DNA from: Streptomyces qinzhouensis
GTDB taxonomy: Bacteria > Actinomycetota > Actinomycetes > Streptomycetales > Streptomycetaceae
Assembly: GCF_007856155.1 (NCBI RefSeq)
Contig: NZ_CP042266.1
Location: 3,286,001-3,350,000 of the forward strand
Direction of reading: 5' to 3'
DNA: 64,000 nt
Translations under genes and position numbers: made by a program
Notes under the pieces: generated by a model
Database searches by the model: none
Told to the model about the DNA's origin: nothing
What the model saw: only the letters and a program-made list of their open reading frames with translations
In this document: piece after piece, positions 8,484-18,314 of the stretch
How positions within the stretch are numbered: the stretch's first letter is position 1
How the letters are laid out: each line of letters starts with the position of its first letter

Positions 8484-9209
8484 TCAGGACCAGTGGATGA
8501 CGACGTAGCCGTCGGTACCGGCGGTTCCGGGGTCCCCGGGATCGCCGGTCTCGCCCGCCGTCCCACCGGCCCCGCCGGTGGCACGGCCGGCGGGGTTGCT
8601 GGTGCCGACCGTCGCAGGGTCTCCCCCAAACCCGCCGTAAGTATCAGCGTCCTTCCCGTTCCCGCCAGGGCGGACAAAGCCACCACCGCCCAGCGCGGTG
8701 TCAGCGGGAGCGGTGCCGGCTCCGCCGGGGCGACCCAGACCGCTCGTGCCGCCTCCCGTGCCACCGCCTGCGGTCACATGCACGGTGCCGCCGTATTCGA
8801 TGGTGGTGTCGCCACCATTGCCACCATCCGTTCCACTGCCACCTACGGCACCGCCCGCACCGCCCGTTCCACCCGTCCCGATCGTGATGGTGACCGTCTC
8901 CAGAGGTACGACGGTGATCGCACCGCGCACATAACCGCCCGCACCACCTCCGCCGCCGTTGCCTCCCTCGCCGCCCTCGCCGGCGCCCCCGCCACCGCCG
9001 CCGCCCGCGCCCCACGCCTCGATCTGGAGGCCGGTCACGTCCTCCGGGACGGTGAACGTGGTGGTCGTCGTGAACTCACGGATTCCCGCGGTAACCGCCT
9101 GGGACGGTGCCGCAGCAGCACTCAGCGCGGAACCGGTCAGTGTCAGCACCGCGGCGCAGGACGCCAGCCGGGCGGTCCACCGCGGGGGGAGAGTGGATGT
9201 ACGTGTCAT
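8484..9209 (-). CDS. Secreted glycine-rich protein
   Basis: The 241-residue protein begins with a signal peptide (basic RTSTLPPRWTARLAS, hydrophobic core CAAVLTLTGSALSAAAA, cleavage near AAAAPSQA). After a short beta-rich segment (TTTTTFTVPEDVTGLQIEAWG) more than half of the protein is Gly with Thr/Ala/Asp, ending in DGYVVIHWS. The WGAGGGGG start of the repeat zone and the aromatic C-terminus resemble glycine-rich autotransporter-like or cell-surface proteins in actinomycetes. The long open frame on the opposite strand is a composition effect. No enzyme motif is present; a cell-surface role is inferred. Confidence 0.75.
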   Translation of the reverse strand: MTRTSTLPPRWTARLASCAAVLTLTGSALSAAAAPSQAVTAGIREFTTTTTFTVPEDVTGLQIEAWGAGGGGGGGAGEGGEGGNGGGGGAGGYVRGAITVVPLETVTITIGTGGTGGAGGAVGGSGTDGGNGGDTTIEYGGTVHVTAGGGTGGGTSGLGRPGGAGTAPADTALGGGGFVRPGGNGKDADTYGGFGGDPATVGTSNPAGRATGGAGGTAGETGDPGDPGTAGTDGYVVIHWS

Positions 9210-9432
9210 GGGTGTCTCTCTTCGCTCGGTGCGGGCAGAGAGCGGCGCGCGGGAGCGGTCCGGCGCCCGGCCCCGACGAAACGCGGGCGGGCAGGCCGGC
9301 AGCTCACGGGCCGCCGAAGGCGTGGACCCGCCCGACCGGGGCGCTCACACCTGGCTGATGCGTACCCGCCGCGCGCGGCCGGACGGCCCGGAACGGAAAC
9401 AGACAGCCATTCGGCCCTCACGGGAAACAGCG

Positions 9433-9468
9433 GGGCCGCCCCGGACGGTCGGTCGTCCGGGGCGGCCC
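9433..9468 (-). terminator. Terminator of the purine permease gene
   Basis: A 15-bp perfect stem (GGGCCGCCCCGGACG and its complement) with a 6-base loop lies 22 bp past the permease stop. No T-run follows, as is common for actinomycete terminators. Confidence 0.75.
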
Positions 9469-9490
9469 TGTCGTACGTTCGCGGGTGCCG

Positions 9491-10945
9491 CTACTTCGCC
9501 AGGCCCAGTGCCGGCATCGCGTAGTAGAAGACGAAGACCGCCGAGACCACGTACATCGCGGCCGGCACCTCACGGCCGCGGCCCGACGCCAGGCGCAGGA
9601 CGCTGAAGGTGATGAAGCCGATGCCGATGCCGTTGGTGATGGAGTAGGTGAAGGGCATCATCACCATCGCCAGGAAGGCGGGGACGGAGACGGTGTAGTC
9701 GCTCCAGTCGATGTCCCGGATGGAGCCCGCCAGGATCAGGAAGCCGACCGCGAGCAGTGCGGGGGTGGCCGCCTGGGAGGGGACCATCGTCGCCAGCGGG
9801 GTGAAGAACAGCGCCAGTGTGAATAGACCACCGGTGACCACCGAGGCCAGACCCGTACGGGCGCCCTCGCCGACGCCCGCCGTCGACTCCACGAAGCAGG
9901 TCGTGGCGGAGGAGGACGTCGCGCCGCCGGAGGCGACCGCGATGCCGTCGACGAAGAGCACCTTGTTGATGCCCGGCAGATTGCCCTTCTTGTCGAGGAG
10001 CTTGGCCTCGTCGCCGACGCCGAGGATCGTGCCCATGGCGTCGAAGAAGCAGGACAGCAGCACGGTGAAGACGAACAGACAGCCGGTGAGCAGACCGACC
10101 TTCTCGAAGCCGCCGAACAGGCTGACCTCGCCGACCAGGCCGAAGTCGGGGGTGGAGACCGGGCTGCCGGGCCACTTCGGGGTGGTCAGGCCCCAGCTCG
10201 GGACCTTGGCGACCGCCTCGATGATCATGGCGATGATCGTCATCACGACGATGGAGATCAGGATCGCGCCCGGCACCTTGCGGATGATCAGCACCAGGGT
10301 CAGCAGCGCGCCGAGGACGAAGACCAGGACCGGCCAGCCGTCGAGGTGACCGCCGCTGCCCAGGGTCAGCGGGACGGTGGTCTGGGCGACATCCGGGATC
10401 CGGGAGACGAAGCCCGCGTCCACCAGGCCGATGAGCATGATGAACAGGCCGATGCCGATCGCGATGCCCTTGCGCAGACTGCGTGGCACCGCGCTCATCA
10501 CACGTTCCCGCAGTCCGGTCGCGACCAGCAGCATCACCACGAAGCCGGCGAGGACGACCATGCCCATCGCGTCGGGCCACGACATCTTGGGCGCGAGCTG
10601 GAGCGCGACGACCGTGTTCACGCCGAGACCGGCGGCGAGCGCGATCGGGACATTGCCGATCACACCCATCAGGAGGGTGGAGAAGGCGGCGGTCAGCACG
10701 GTGGCGGTGACGAGCTGGCCACCGGCGAGCTGGTTGCCGTACATGTCCTTCGCGCTGCCCAGGATGATCGGGTTCAGCACGATGATGTAGGCCATCGCGA
10801 AGAAGGTGGCGAATCCTCCACGAATCTCCCGGGGCACGGACGAACCGCGCTCGGAGATACGGAAGTACCGGTCGAGGCCGCTGACGGGCCCCTTCGGCGG
10901 GGTGCCGGGGGTCTCGGGGGTGGCTACGGGGGCCGAGGGGGTCAT
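9491..10945 (-). CDS. NCS2-family purine permease (AzgA-like)
   Basis: The 484-residue protein has 12-14 hydrophobic segments. Signatures of the AzgA branch of NCS2 are present: TFFAMAYIIVLNPIIL in helix 1, AAGLGVNTVVA in helix 3, FFDAMGTILGVG in the middle and the half-helix GATSSSATTCFVESTAGVGEGARTG in two parts near residue 350. Members import adenine, guanine or hypoxanthine with protons. It stands alone, bounded by a terminator downstream and a roughly 250-bp promoter region upstream that holds an AT-rich patch around 11060-11095. No purine riboswitch was seen there. GAGGA precedes the ATG at 10945. Confidence 0.9.
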   Translation of the reverse strand: MTPSAPVATPETPGTPPKGPVSGLDRYFRISERGSSVPREIRGGFATFFAMAYIIVLNPIILGSAKDMYGNQLAGGQLVTATVLTAAFSTLLMGVIGNVPIALAAGLGVNTVVALQLAPKMSWPDAMGMVVLAGFVVMLLVATGLRERVMSAVPRSLRKGIAIGIGLFIMLIGLVDAGFVSRIPDVAQTTVPLTLGSGGHLDGWPVLVFVLGALLTLVLIIRKVPGAILISIVVMTIIAMIIEAVAKVPSWGLTTPKWPGSPVSTPDFGLVGEVSLFGGFEKVGLLTGCLFVFTVLLSCFFDAMGTILGVGDEAKLLDKKGNLPGINKVLFVDGIAVASGGATSSSATTCFVESTAGVGEGARTGLASVVTGGLFTLALFFTPLATMVPSQAATPALLAVGFLILAGSIRDIDWSDYTVSVPAFLAMVMMPFTYSITNGIGIGFITFSVLRLASGRGREVPAAMYVVSAVFVFYYAMPALGLAK

Positions 10946-11201
10946 GCGGTCCTCAACAAGCGGAATCGGGGGAACCGGGGTGAATCGGGGATTTCACCTC
11001 GGCGCGGATCTTCAGCCTGACTGCCTTTGGAGATTCCTACGAAGAGAACCGGCCAGAAGCAAACCGTTTCAGTATGAACATATAAGGGCTGGAATGCTAT
11101 CTCCGCGCGTAGACCCCGCGTGGCCCGGGCATCGGCGCGGCCTTGGCCCCGGCTGCACGGCACCGGGCCGGGTGGCCTGGGGCCGCACCTACACTGATCA
11201 C

Positions 11202-11477
11202 ATGGCGAAGTGGACACCCAGGCATGAGGCGCCCGAGCCCCTGGAGGGGCCCGTCGTCGCCACCATCACCGGCGGCACGATCATCTGGTTCGCCCTCTTC
11301 CTGGTGCAGATCCCCTTCTACAGCTGGTTCGCCGACCACGATCTGATGTGGTGGGTCTGGACCTGTCTGGCCGGTGGCGGACTCGGGCTGATCGGCATCT
11401 GGTACGTCCGCGGACGCGAGGCCGCGCTGAAGCGGGCGGCCGCCGAACGGGACGAAGCTCCTCGCGAGGACGCGTAG
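11202..11477 (+). CDS. DUF2530 small membrane protein
   Basis: The 91-residue protein has two membrane segments (VVATITGGTIIWFALFLVQI and WWVWTCLAGGGLGLIGIWYV) with a short WFADHD loop and a charged Ala-rich tail. This matches the actinobacterial DUF2530 family. The function of that family is not established. The gene is monocistronic and followed within 130 bp by the P-type ATPase gene. Confidence 0.8.
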   Translation: MAKWTPRHEAPEPLEGPVVATITGGTIIWFALFLVQIPFYSWFADHDLMWWVWTCLAGGGLGLIGIWYVRGREAALKRAAAERDEAPREDA

Positions 11478-11600
11478 CCGTACTGACCCGCGGGATCGAA
11501 ACCCCGCGGGATCGATAGCTCGCGGCCGGAGACGACACCGGCGAACGGAGTTATCCACAGCGGGAGGCGGCCCCGCGCCCGCGGCCTTACCGTACGAACC

Positions 11601-14198
11601 ATGACCCAGTCGGCGAGGATCGAACCGGACGAACACGGCCCCGACCACGACCACGACCACCACCGCGACCGGGCTCCGCGGCCCGCCCCCCGCCCGGCCA
11701 TCGACGCGGGCGCCGAGCTCGACCCCGTGCACCCGATGCGGCTGCCCGCACCCGCGCCCGCCACTGGGCTCAGCTCCGCGGAGGTCGCCGAGCGGATCGC
11801 GCGTGGCGAGGTCAACGACGTCCCGGTCCGCTCCTCCCGCTCCACCGCCGACATCATCCGGGGCAATGTCTTCACCCGGTTCAACGCGATCATCGGCGTG
11901 CTCTGGGCGATCATGCTGGTCGTCGCGCCCATCCAGGACAGCCTCTTCGGCTTCGTCATCATCGCCAACACCGGCATCGGCATCATCCAGGAACTGCGGG
12001 CCAAGAAGACACTGGACGGGCTCGCCGTGATCGGCGAAGCGAAACCGACCGTCCGCCGGGACGGGAAGCCCACCGAGATCTCCACCTCCGCGATCGTCCT
12101 CGGGGACCTCGTCGAACTCGGCCCGGGCGACAAGGTCGTCGTGGACGGCAAGGTCGCCGAGGCCGACAGCCTGGAGATCGACGAATCGCTGCTCACCGGC
12201 GAGGCCGATCCCGTACTCAAACGCCCCGGCGACCCGGTGATGTCCGGGAGCTTCGTGGTCGCGGGCGGCGGGGCGTTCACCGCGACCAAGGTGGGCCGCG
12301 AGGCGTACGCGGCCCAGCTGGCCGAGGAGGCGTCCCGGTTCACCCTGGTCCACTCCGAGCTGCGCAGCGGAATCAGCACCATCCTCAAGTACGTCACCTG
12401 GATGATGGTCCCCACCGCGATCGGGCTGATCATCAGCCAGCTCGTGGTCAAGAACGCCGACCTCAAGGACTCCATCGCCCGGACCGTCGGCGGCATCGTG
12501 CCGATGATCCCCGAAGGGCTGGTGCTGCTGACCTCCGTCGCCTTCGCCATCGGCGTCATCCGGCTGGGCCGCAAACAGTGCCTGGTGCAGGAGCTGCCCG
12601 CGATCGAGGGCCTCGCCCGGGTCGACGTCGTCTGTCTCGACAAGACGGGCACGCTGACCGAGGGCGGGATGGACGTGGCGGACGTCCGGCCACTGGGCGG
12701 GGCGGATCCCGAGCAGGTGGCGAAGGTGCTGGGCGCGATCGGCGCGTCCGACCCCCGGCCCAATGCCTCCCTGAAGGCCATCGTGGAGGCGTATCCGGAG
12801 GATCCGGGGTGGCGAATCGTCGACGCGCTGCCCTTCTCCTCCGCCCGTAAGTACAGCGGCGCACGCTTCACCGACGGAGCGGAGGGCCCGGCGGGCGGGC
12901 CCGGAGGCGCGGAGGGCCCTGGCGCCACGGCGGGCTCACGAGACACAGGGGGGACCACCTGGCTGCTGGGGGCGCCCGATGTGCTCCTCACCGCCGGTGA
13001 CCCCGTCCTCGACGACATCGACCACCTCAACGAGCAGGGGCACCGGGTGCTGCTGCTCGCCCGCGCCGACTCCCTGGAGGATCCGGCCGGTGCCCGCGCC
13101 ATCGCGCTCGTCGTCCTCGAACAGCGGCTGCGGCCCGACGCGTCGGCGACCCTCGCCTACTTCGCCGACCAGGACGTAGCGGCCAAGGTGATCTCCGGCG
13201 ACAACGCGGTCTCCGTCGGCGCGGTCGCCGGCAAGCTGGGCCTGCCCGGTGCCGAACACACGGTGGACGCCCGCACCCTGCCCACCGAGCGCGACGCGAT
13301 GGCGGACGCGCTGGAGTCGGGCGCGGTCTTCGGCCGGGTCAGCCCCCAGCAGAAGCGGGACATGGTCGGCGCGCTCCAGTCCCGGGGGCATACGGTCGCC
13401 ATGACCGGCGACGGAGTCAACGACGTCCTCGCCCTCAAAGACGCGGATATCGGCGTCTCCATGGGCTCCGGCTCCGAGGCGACCCGCGCGGTGGCCCAGA
13501 TCGTGCTGCTGAACAACAGCTTCTCCACCCTGCCGTCGGTAGTCGCCGAGGGCCGCCGGGTGATCGGCAACATCACCCGGGTCGCAACGCTCTTCCTCAC
13601 CAAAACGGTCTACTCGGTACTGCTGGCGATCCTGGTCGTGATCAGCCAGGTGGAGTATCCCTTCCTCCCCCGCCATCTCACCCTGCTCGCCACCCTGACC
13701 ATCGGCGTCCCCGCCTTCTTCCTGGCCCTGGCACCCAACAAGGAGCGGGCGCAACCGCACTTCGTCCGGCGCGTGATGCGGTACGCGATCCCCTCCGGGA
13801 TCATCGCGGCGGCGGCCACCTTCACCACCTATCTGCTGGCCCGCTCCCACTACAGCGGCCCGGACGCGCTGGACGCGGAGACCAGCGCGGCGACGCTGAC
13901 CCTGTTCCTGGTCGCGCTCTGGGTGCTGGCGATCGTCGCCCGCCCCTACACCTGGTGGCGGATCGCGCTGGTCGCGACGATGGGGCTGGGGTTCCTGATC
14001 GTGCTGGTGGTGCCGTGGTTGCAGGAGTTCTTCGCGCTGAAGCTGATCGGGACGGCCATGCCCTGGGCGGCGGTCGGCATCGCGGCCGCCGCGGGGGTGC
14101 TGCTGGAGGTGGCATGGCGGGTGGTGGACCGCACGCCCCTGCGGGGTGCGGCGGAGGAAGGCGGTGGCCCCGGTGGGGTTACGACTCCTCGCCCCTGA
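11601..14198 (+). CDS. CtpE-like cation-transporting P-type ATPase
   Basis: The 865-residue membrane pump has all P-ATPase motifs: the actuator loop LLTGEADP, the phosphorylation site DKTGTLTEGG, the hinge MTGDGVNDVLALKDADIG, and about eight to ten helices. The helix-4 motif is PEGL (VPMIPEGLVLLTS), not the CPC of heavy-metal pumps. That pattern and the HAD-IC layout fit CtpE of Mycobacterium tuberculosis, which is linked to calcium uptake. The first 50 residues are His/Asp-rich (DHDHDHHRD), a plausible metal-binding tail. The 3' end overlaps the converging next gene by 20 bp. The ion is inferred from the relative only. Confidence 0.9.
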   Translation: MTQSARIEPDEHGPDHDHDHHRDRAPRPAPRPAIDAGAELDPVHPMRLPAPAPATGLSSAEVAERIARGEVNDVPVRSSRSTADIIRGNVFTRFNAIIGVLWAIMLVVAPIQDSLFGFVIIANTGIGIIQELRAKKTLDGLAVIGEAKPTVRRDGKPTEISTSAIVLGDLVELGPGDKVVVDGKVAEADSLEIDESLLTGEADPVLKRPGDPVMSGSFVVAGGGAFTATKVGREAYAAQLAEEASRFTLVHSELRSGISTILKYVTWMMVPTAIGLIISQLVVKNADLKDSIARTVGGIVPMIPEGLVLLTSVAFAIGVIRLGRKQCLVQELPAIEGLARVDVVCLDKTGTLTEGGMDVADVRPLGGADPEQVAKVLGAIGASDPRPNASLKAIVEAYPEDPGWRIVDALPFSSARKYSGARFTDGAEGPAGGPGGAEGPGATAGSRDTGGTTWLLGAPDVLLTAGDPVLDDIDHLNEQGHRVLLLARADSLEDPAGARAIALVVLEQRLRPDASATLAYFADQDVAAKVISGDNAVSVGAVAGKLGLPGAEHTVDARTLPTERDAMADALESGAVFGRVSPQQKRDMVGALQSRGHTVAMTGDGVNDVLALKDADIGVSMGSGSEATRAVAQIVLLNNSFSTLPSVVAEGRRVIGNITRVATLFLTKTVYSVLLAILVVISQVEYPFLPRHLTLLATLTIGVPAFFLALAPNKERAQPHFVRRVMRYAIPSGIIAAAATFTTYLLARSHYSGPDALDAETSAATLTLFLVALWVLAIVARPYTWWRIALVATMGLGFLIVLVVPWLQEFFALKLIGTAMPWAAVGIAAAAGVLLEVAWRVVDRTPLRGAAEEGGGPGGVTTPRP

Positions 14199-14958
14199 GC
14201 AGCGGCAGCTCATCGCCCCATGCGTCGAGGACCGTCGCGTGCCCCCAGGCCCGGGCATGCGGTTCGAGTTCGGTGACGAGCCTCCGTACCGCCGCCGGGC
14301 CCTGCGGCCCCAGCACCTCGCCCAGCAGCGGCAGCAGTCGCTCGGCCGACCACTCCGGGCGGCTGAGCGGATGGCGCCGCAGCTCCCAGGCCAGATACTT
14401 GTTGTAGGGCCGTACGCGATTGTGCGCGGCGAACACGTAGCTCAGGAAGTAGGGCACGGCCTCGGCCGCGTCCAGCCCGGCCGCCAGGGGCTGCCCGTCC
14501 CGGGCCTCCTTGAGGGAGCGGTAGGCGCTGCTGAGGAAGGCGTCGAGCTGCTCGGGCGCGAGGGCGGCGCTCTCGTCCGGCCCGAGGGTCCCCTTCGCGG
14601 CGACGAGATCGCCGATCAGCCCGTCGGCCGTGTCCATCTCGACCTTGGCATGGGCGAACGCGTACCGGTTCCACTCGGTCCCGGAGCCCGGCAGCGCATG
14701 CCCCCGGAACTCGGCCAGCGGCAACACCATCACATTGAGCCGGACGTCCGGCCGGGTCAGGACGGCGGGCAGCTCGTCGCCCCGCGCGGCGTCCTCGACG
14801 ACGAGATAGACGTCATAGCCCGAATGCTCGGTCGCCAGCTCCTCCCGGGTCCGCGACCCGGTGAGAACGAGCCCGAGCACCCGGCGGTCCCGGCGGACCC
14901 GGTTGAGCAGCGCGGCGTACTCCTCGGCGGCTCCGGTGGCGGAGGCGGTAGGGGTCAC
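14179..14958 (-). CDS. Nucleotidyltransferase-fold protein
   Basis: The 259-residue protein begins at GTG 14958. LGLVLTGSRTREELATEHSGYDVYLVVED has the GS-x(n)-D pattern of the polymerase-beta-type nucleotidyltransferase fold, with YDVYLV where DxD would be expected, so the second metal ligand is altered. The C-terminal half is helical (YFLSYVFAAHNRVRPYNKYLAWELRR), like aminoglycoside or kanamycin nucleotidyltransferase-type proteins. It converges on the P-ATPase gene, sharing 20 bp. The substrate is unknown; it may be a resistance-like enzyme or an inactive relative. Confidence 0.65.
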   Translation of the reverse strand: MTPTASATGAAEEYAALLNRVRRDRRVLGLVLTGSRTREELATEHSGYDVYLVVEDAARGDELPAVLTRPDVRLNVMVLPLAEFRGHALPGSGTEWNRYAFAHAKVEMDTADGLIGDLVAAKGTLGPDESAALAPEQLDAFLSSAYRSLKEARDGQPLAAGLDAAEAVPYFLSYVFAAHNRVRPYNKYLAWELRRHPLSRPEWSAERLLPLLGEVLGPQGPAAVRRLVTELEPHARAWGHATVLDAWGDELPLLRGEES

Positions 14959-15104
14959 CCGTCCACCCCATCACGCGCGGACGCCGGTTCCAACCCACCG
15001 TCACCCTCCAAACGGGCGTACGGGCCGCCCTCCCGCCGGGGGCGGTGCCCCCGGGGCCTCGGGCCCCGGGGTGGGCGACCCGCAGCGTGCGGGTCCCTCC
15101 AGCG

Positions 15105-15135
15105 CCTCAAACGCCGGCGGGGCTCAAGAGATGGG
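15105..15135 (-). repeat. Streptomyces-type intergenic repeat, copy 1
   Basis: The segment starting CCTCAAACGCCGGCGGGGCT recurs with few changes at 18481-18511, on the other side of the 3.2-kb ATPase gene. This kind of short GC-rich element is frequent between Streptomyces genes; it may act as a 3' end signal. Confidence 0.6.
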
Positions 15136-15149
15136 CGGGAGGCGACCCG

Positions 15150-18100
15150 TCAAGAGGACGTGTCGAACCAGCGGTCGCGGGCCAGTTCCGGGGTGCGGGA
15201 CGGGTCCTCCAGCAGGGCCGCGACCTCGAAGCGGCGCGGCCACTGGCCCGCCGCCCACGCCAGGCCCGCCGCGACGCCCTCCAGCGTCGCCGCGTGGATC
15301 ACCCCGTCCGGCGTACGCCGCCAGTCCAGTTCCACACCGCCCGCGACCAGCTCCTCGTGCTCGATATACGTCTCCGGGGTCGACGGGCCCAGCAGCACCC
15401 GTACCGGCTCCGGTACGTCGTGCTCCTCGCCCTCCGTCGTCACCTCGGCCACCACCGTCTCGCTCAGCCGCCGCACCTGGAACAGGTCCGCCAGCTCCGC
15501 CGCCAGCTCCGGGCGCACCGGCAGCAGCGGCAGCCCGCCCGTCAGCGGGATCAGATCCGGTACGTCCGCGACGACCGCGTCCGCCGCGTCGACGACCCGC
15601 GGCTCTCCGTCGACGACCGCCCGCAGCTCGTCCGGGAGCGTCACCTGCTCCGGGTCGAGATCGGCCAGCGCCGAGTACAGGCCGTGCAGCTGCGCCGCGC
15701 CCACCGGCCGGTCCGGGTCGGCGAGCCGGCCCAGCAGCTCCGCGCCGCCGCCCGGCTCCTCGAGCAGCGCCGCGACCGAGGTCCGCACCCCCAGCGCCCG
15801 TAGCACCTGCGCATCGTCGAAACCGGTCGCGTCCACCGCCTCGTACAGCCCCGCCAGCAGCGGATCGCCACCCGCCGCCCGCAACCCCGCCGGGCGCCGG
15901 CCCGCCAGCACCGGATGGTCCCGCAGCCACCAGGCCGTGTACGGCCGTACGGACTGCGTCGTCCCGTCCGGCAGCAGGACCCGCACCGGCTGGGTCAGCG
16001 CGTCCCGCAGCGGCGGCCGGGCCAGCAGTGCGAGCGCCTGCGGCCAGCAGTCGTCGTCGACCAGGTCCAGATCCCGTACGGCCACGATCTCCGTCGCCAC
16101 CGGCGGCACCGGCGTCTCCGGCAGCTGGTCCGACACGTCCTCGCACCATACGTCGACCGCGTCCAGCAGCCCCGCGTCGTCCGGCTCCGCCCAGTCCCCG
16201 TCGCGCGGCTCCAGCTCGTCCGGGTCGAGTACCACGTCCGTGGCCCGTACCAGGGTGAAGTTCGCCAGCACCCCGCAGGCGGCGAGCGGCCGCTCACCCC
16301 ACCGGTCCGCCAGCTCGGTGTCGACGTACGCGAGCGCGTCCTCCCGCATCACGGCCGCGAACGCGCTCCCCGGCAGCACCAGCTCCCCCGCCGGGGCGGT
16401 CTCGCCGTCCTCGTCGGGCAGCGCCAGGGCGGCCAGCCACGGCTCGTCGCCGGGCTCCAGCTCGGCGTCCCGGGCCAGCCCCAGGACCGTATCGGCCAGT
16501 TCGTCGGCGTCCAGCGCGTCCGCCGCGTCCTCATCCCAGATCTCGCCCGCCTCCAGCGATCCCGCGACGGCGGCCCGGACCTGCGGGGTCGTCAGCACGG
16601 CGCGGGGCGTCGCGGGCAGCGCGCCCAGTTTCTCCAGGAGCGGATGGGCGGCGTCCGCGTGGGCGACCTTGAGGCCGAGCCGGGCGAGCCGGTCCTGCGT
16701 GTCGGCGGCGTCCGGGAGCGGCAGCAGGACCTGCCGGGGGCCGATGACCGTACGGCCGTCGGCGAGCGGCACCGGAAGGCCCGTCAGCTGGTCCGGGTCG
16801 ATGCCCGCGAGGCTGTCGTACAAACGCCACCACCAGCCCGGTTCCCGTTCCAGGCCCGCGAGCCGGTCGATGGCCTCCGTGAGCGGGACCCGCGCCACGC
16901 CGACCGTCCGCAGCTCCACCCGCCGCTCGAGCCCGGCGGGCAGCAGGGTGGGCAGTACGTCGGCCAGGACGCGTACGGTGTCGGCGCCCGCACCCTCCAG
17001 CACCTCCGCCTCCACCGGCCGCAGTGCGGCAGGGCGGTCCGTCTCCGGCAGCCCGGTGTCCTCGCCCTCCGGCGCCCCCGGGCGCGGCGCGGCGGGCTCC
17101 AGGAACGCGGTGCGCGGCAGCAGCTTCAGGATCTCCGCCCGCAGCTCCCCGTCCAGCGCGCCCTTGCCGAGCGGGCCCGGCACCAGGTCGATCGTGCCGG
17201 TCGACACCGGCTCCCAGGCGCCCAGCAGTTCGGCGTAGGCCCGGGCGGCCCGCTCGACGAGGAAGTCGGTCAGCGGGCCCGGCGCCGGGTGGCGGCGGGC
17301 CGTGTCCAGCGGCAGCGAGGCGATCAGCAGCGCGGGTACGCCGAGGGGCTCGTCCGTCGGCGTCGGCGCGTGCACGACGGGCTCGGTGGCCGGGCGTACG
17401 GGCGCGCCGTCGCCGTCCACCGGCACCGCCCAGGTAACCGACCAGTACGGGCGCAGCCGCTCCTCGACCGGACGGTCCTTCAGCAGCTCCGGGTCGGTGG
17501 CCCCCTGGTGGCTGACGGTCCGCCAGCGGCGGGTGCCGTTCTCGGAGTCCTCGATCCGGATGTACGGGCCTTCGGCGGCGCGGGTCAGCGTCCGGACCCC
17601 GTCCGGGGTGTCGATCACCAGCTCGGAAAGGCCGGTGAGGGTGAGGAGCAGGGCGTCGTCGACGGTACGGAGCAGCCGCCCGACGAGATCCGCGGCCGCG
17701 CCGTCCCGCAGCGGGAGCACGACAACGGTGTCGTAGCCGTCGGGTGCGGTGCCCTCGGCGGGCAGCGGCAGCCGGAGCGTCGGTACGTGCCCGTCGCGGC
17801 GTTTCAGCTCCTCGCCGAGGCCGGGGCTGTCGTGCGCGGCTTCCTCCGCGAGCGCCCGGGCCTCCGCGAGGGACCAGCGGACACCGCCGTGCCGCCCGAG
17901 GACGGCGGGCTCGTCACTGACCGCGAGTACCGCGGCGAACCCGACGCCGAAGCGTCCGACCGTGCCGCTGTCGTGCGCCGCGTCCCGTTTGGCCGAGGCG
18001 CGGAGGGTGCTGAGCGACTCGACCCCGGCCGCGTCCAGGGGCGCGCCCGTGTTCGCGGCGGCGAGCGTGTCCTCGCGGAGCGTCAGCCTCAGGCGGCCCG

Positions 18101-18314
18101 GGGTACGGGCGCGGGCCGCCGCGTCGGCGGCGTTCTGCGCCAGCTCGACGACCAGCCGGTCCCGGTAGCCGCCGAGGACCAGGTCCTCCTCCGCGTTCGC
18201 GTCCTCCCGGAACCGCGCGGGCACGGCGGCCCAGGCATCGAGGACCCCGCGCCGCAGGCGTGCGGTGCCGAAGGGGTCGGGGGTACCGGGGGCCGCTTCG
18301 CTCACGCTGCTCAC
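15150..18314 (-). CDS. Sacsin-like GHKL ATPase protein
   Basis: The 1054-residue protein carries an N-terminal Hsp90/histidine-kinase-type ATP-binding fold as in sacsin: VVELAQNAADAA (N box), LAAANTGAPLD (with the Gly/Asp ATP contacts), SKR-type STLRASAKRD, and GTVGRFGVGFAAVLAVSD (G box). The remaining 850 residues are Leu/Asp/Glu-rich and have no enzyme motif I can name. GTG 18314 is preferred because GGAG lies 7 bases upstream; ATG 18329 is also open. It reads away from DUF3027 on the same strand with 885 bp between. Chaperone-like function is known for eukaryotic sacsin; here it is only inferred. Confidence 0.8.
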   Translation of the reverse strand: MSSVSEAAPGTPDPFGTARLRRGVLDAWAAVPARFREDANAEEDLVLGGYRDRLVVELAQNAADAAARARTPGRLRLTLREDTLAAANTGAPLDAAGVESLSTLRASAKRDAAHDSGTVGRFGVGFAAVLAVSDEPAVLGRHGGVRWSLAEARALAEEAAHDSPGLGEELKRRDGHVPTLRLPLPAEGTAPDGYDTVVVLPLRDGAAADLVGRLLRTVDDALLLTLTGLSELVIDTPDGVRTLTRAAEGPYIRIEDSENGTRRWRTVSHQGATDPELLKDRPVEERLRPYWSVTWAVPVDGDGAPVRPATEPVVHAPTPTDEPLGVPALLIASLPLDTARRHPAPGPLTDFLVERAARAYAELLGAWEPVSTGTIDLVPGPLGKGALDGELRAEILKLLPRTAFLEPAAPRPGAPEGEDTGLPETDRPAALRPVEAEVLEGAGADTVRVLADVLPTLLPAGLERRVELRTVGVARVPLTEAIDRLAGLEREPGWWWRLYDSLAGIDPDQLTGLPVPLADGRTVIGPRQVLLPLPDAADTQDRLARLGLKVAHADAAHPLLEKLGALPATPRAVLTTPQVRAAVAGSLEAGEIWDEDAADALDADELADTVLGLARDAELEPGDEPWLAALALPDEDGETAPAGELVLPGSAFAAVMREDALAYVDTELADRWGERPLAACGVLANFTLVRATDVVLDPDELEPRDGDWAEPDDAGLLDAVDVWCEDVSDQLPETPVPPVATEIVAVRDLDLVDDDCWPQALALLARPPLRDALTQPVRVLLPDGTTQSVRPYTAWWLRDHPVLAGRRPAGLRAAGGDPLLAGLYEAVDATGFDDAQVLRALGVRTSVAALLEEPGGGAELLGRLADPDRPVGAAQLHGLYSALADLDPEQVTLPDELRAVVDGEPRVVDAADAVVADVPDLIPLTGGLPLLPVRPELAAELADLFQVRRLSETVVAEVTTEGEEHDVPEPVRVLLGPSTPETYIEHEELVAGGVELDWRRTPDGVIHAATLEGVAAGLAWAAGQWPRRFEVAALLEDPSRTPELARDRWFDTSS

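Noticed and set aside
10946-11201. Purine riboswitch upstream of the purine permease
   Set aside because: No match to the three-way junction core of purine riboswitches was found; only an AT-rich promoter-like patch.
14146-17238. 1030-residue plus-strand frame opposite the sacsin-like gene
   Set aside because: Ser/Arg/Pro-rich composition with no motif; the minus-strand frame has a clear GHKL ATPase fold.
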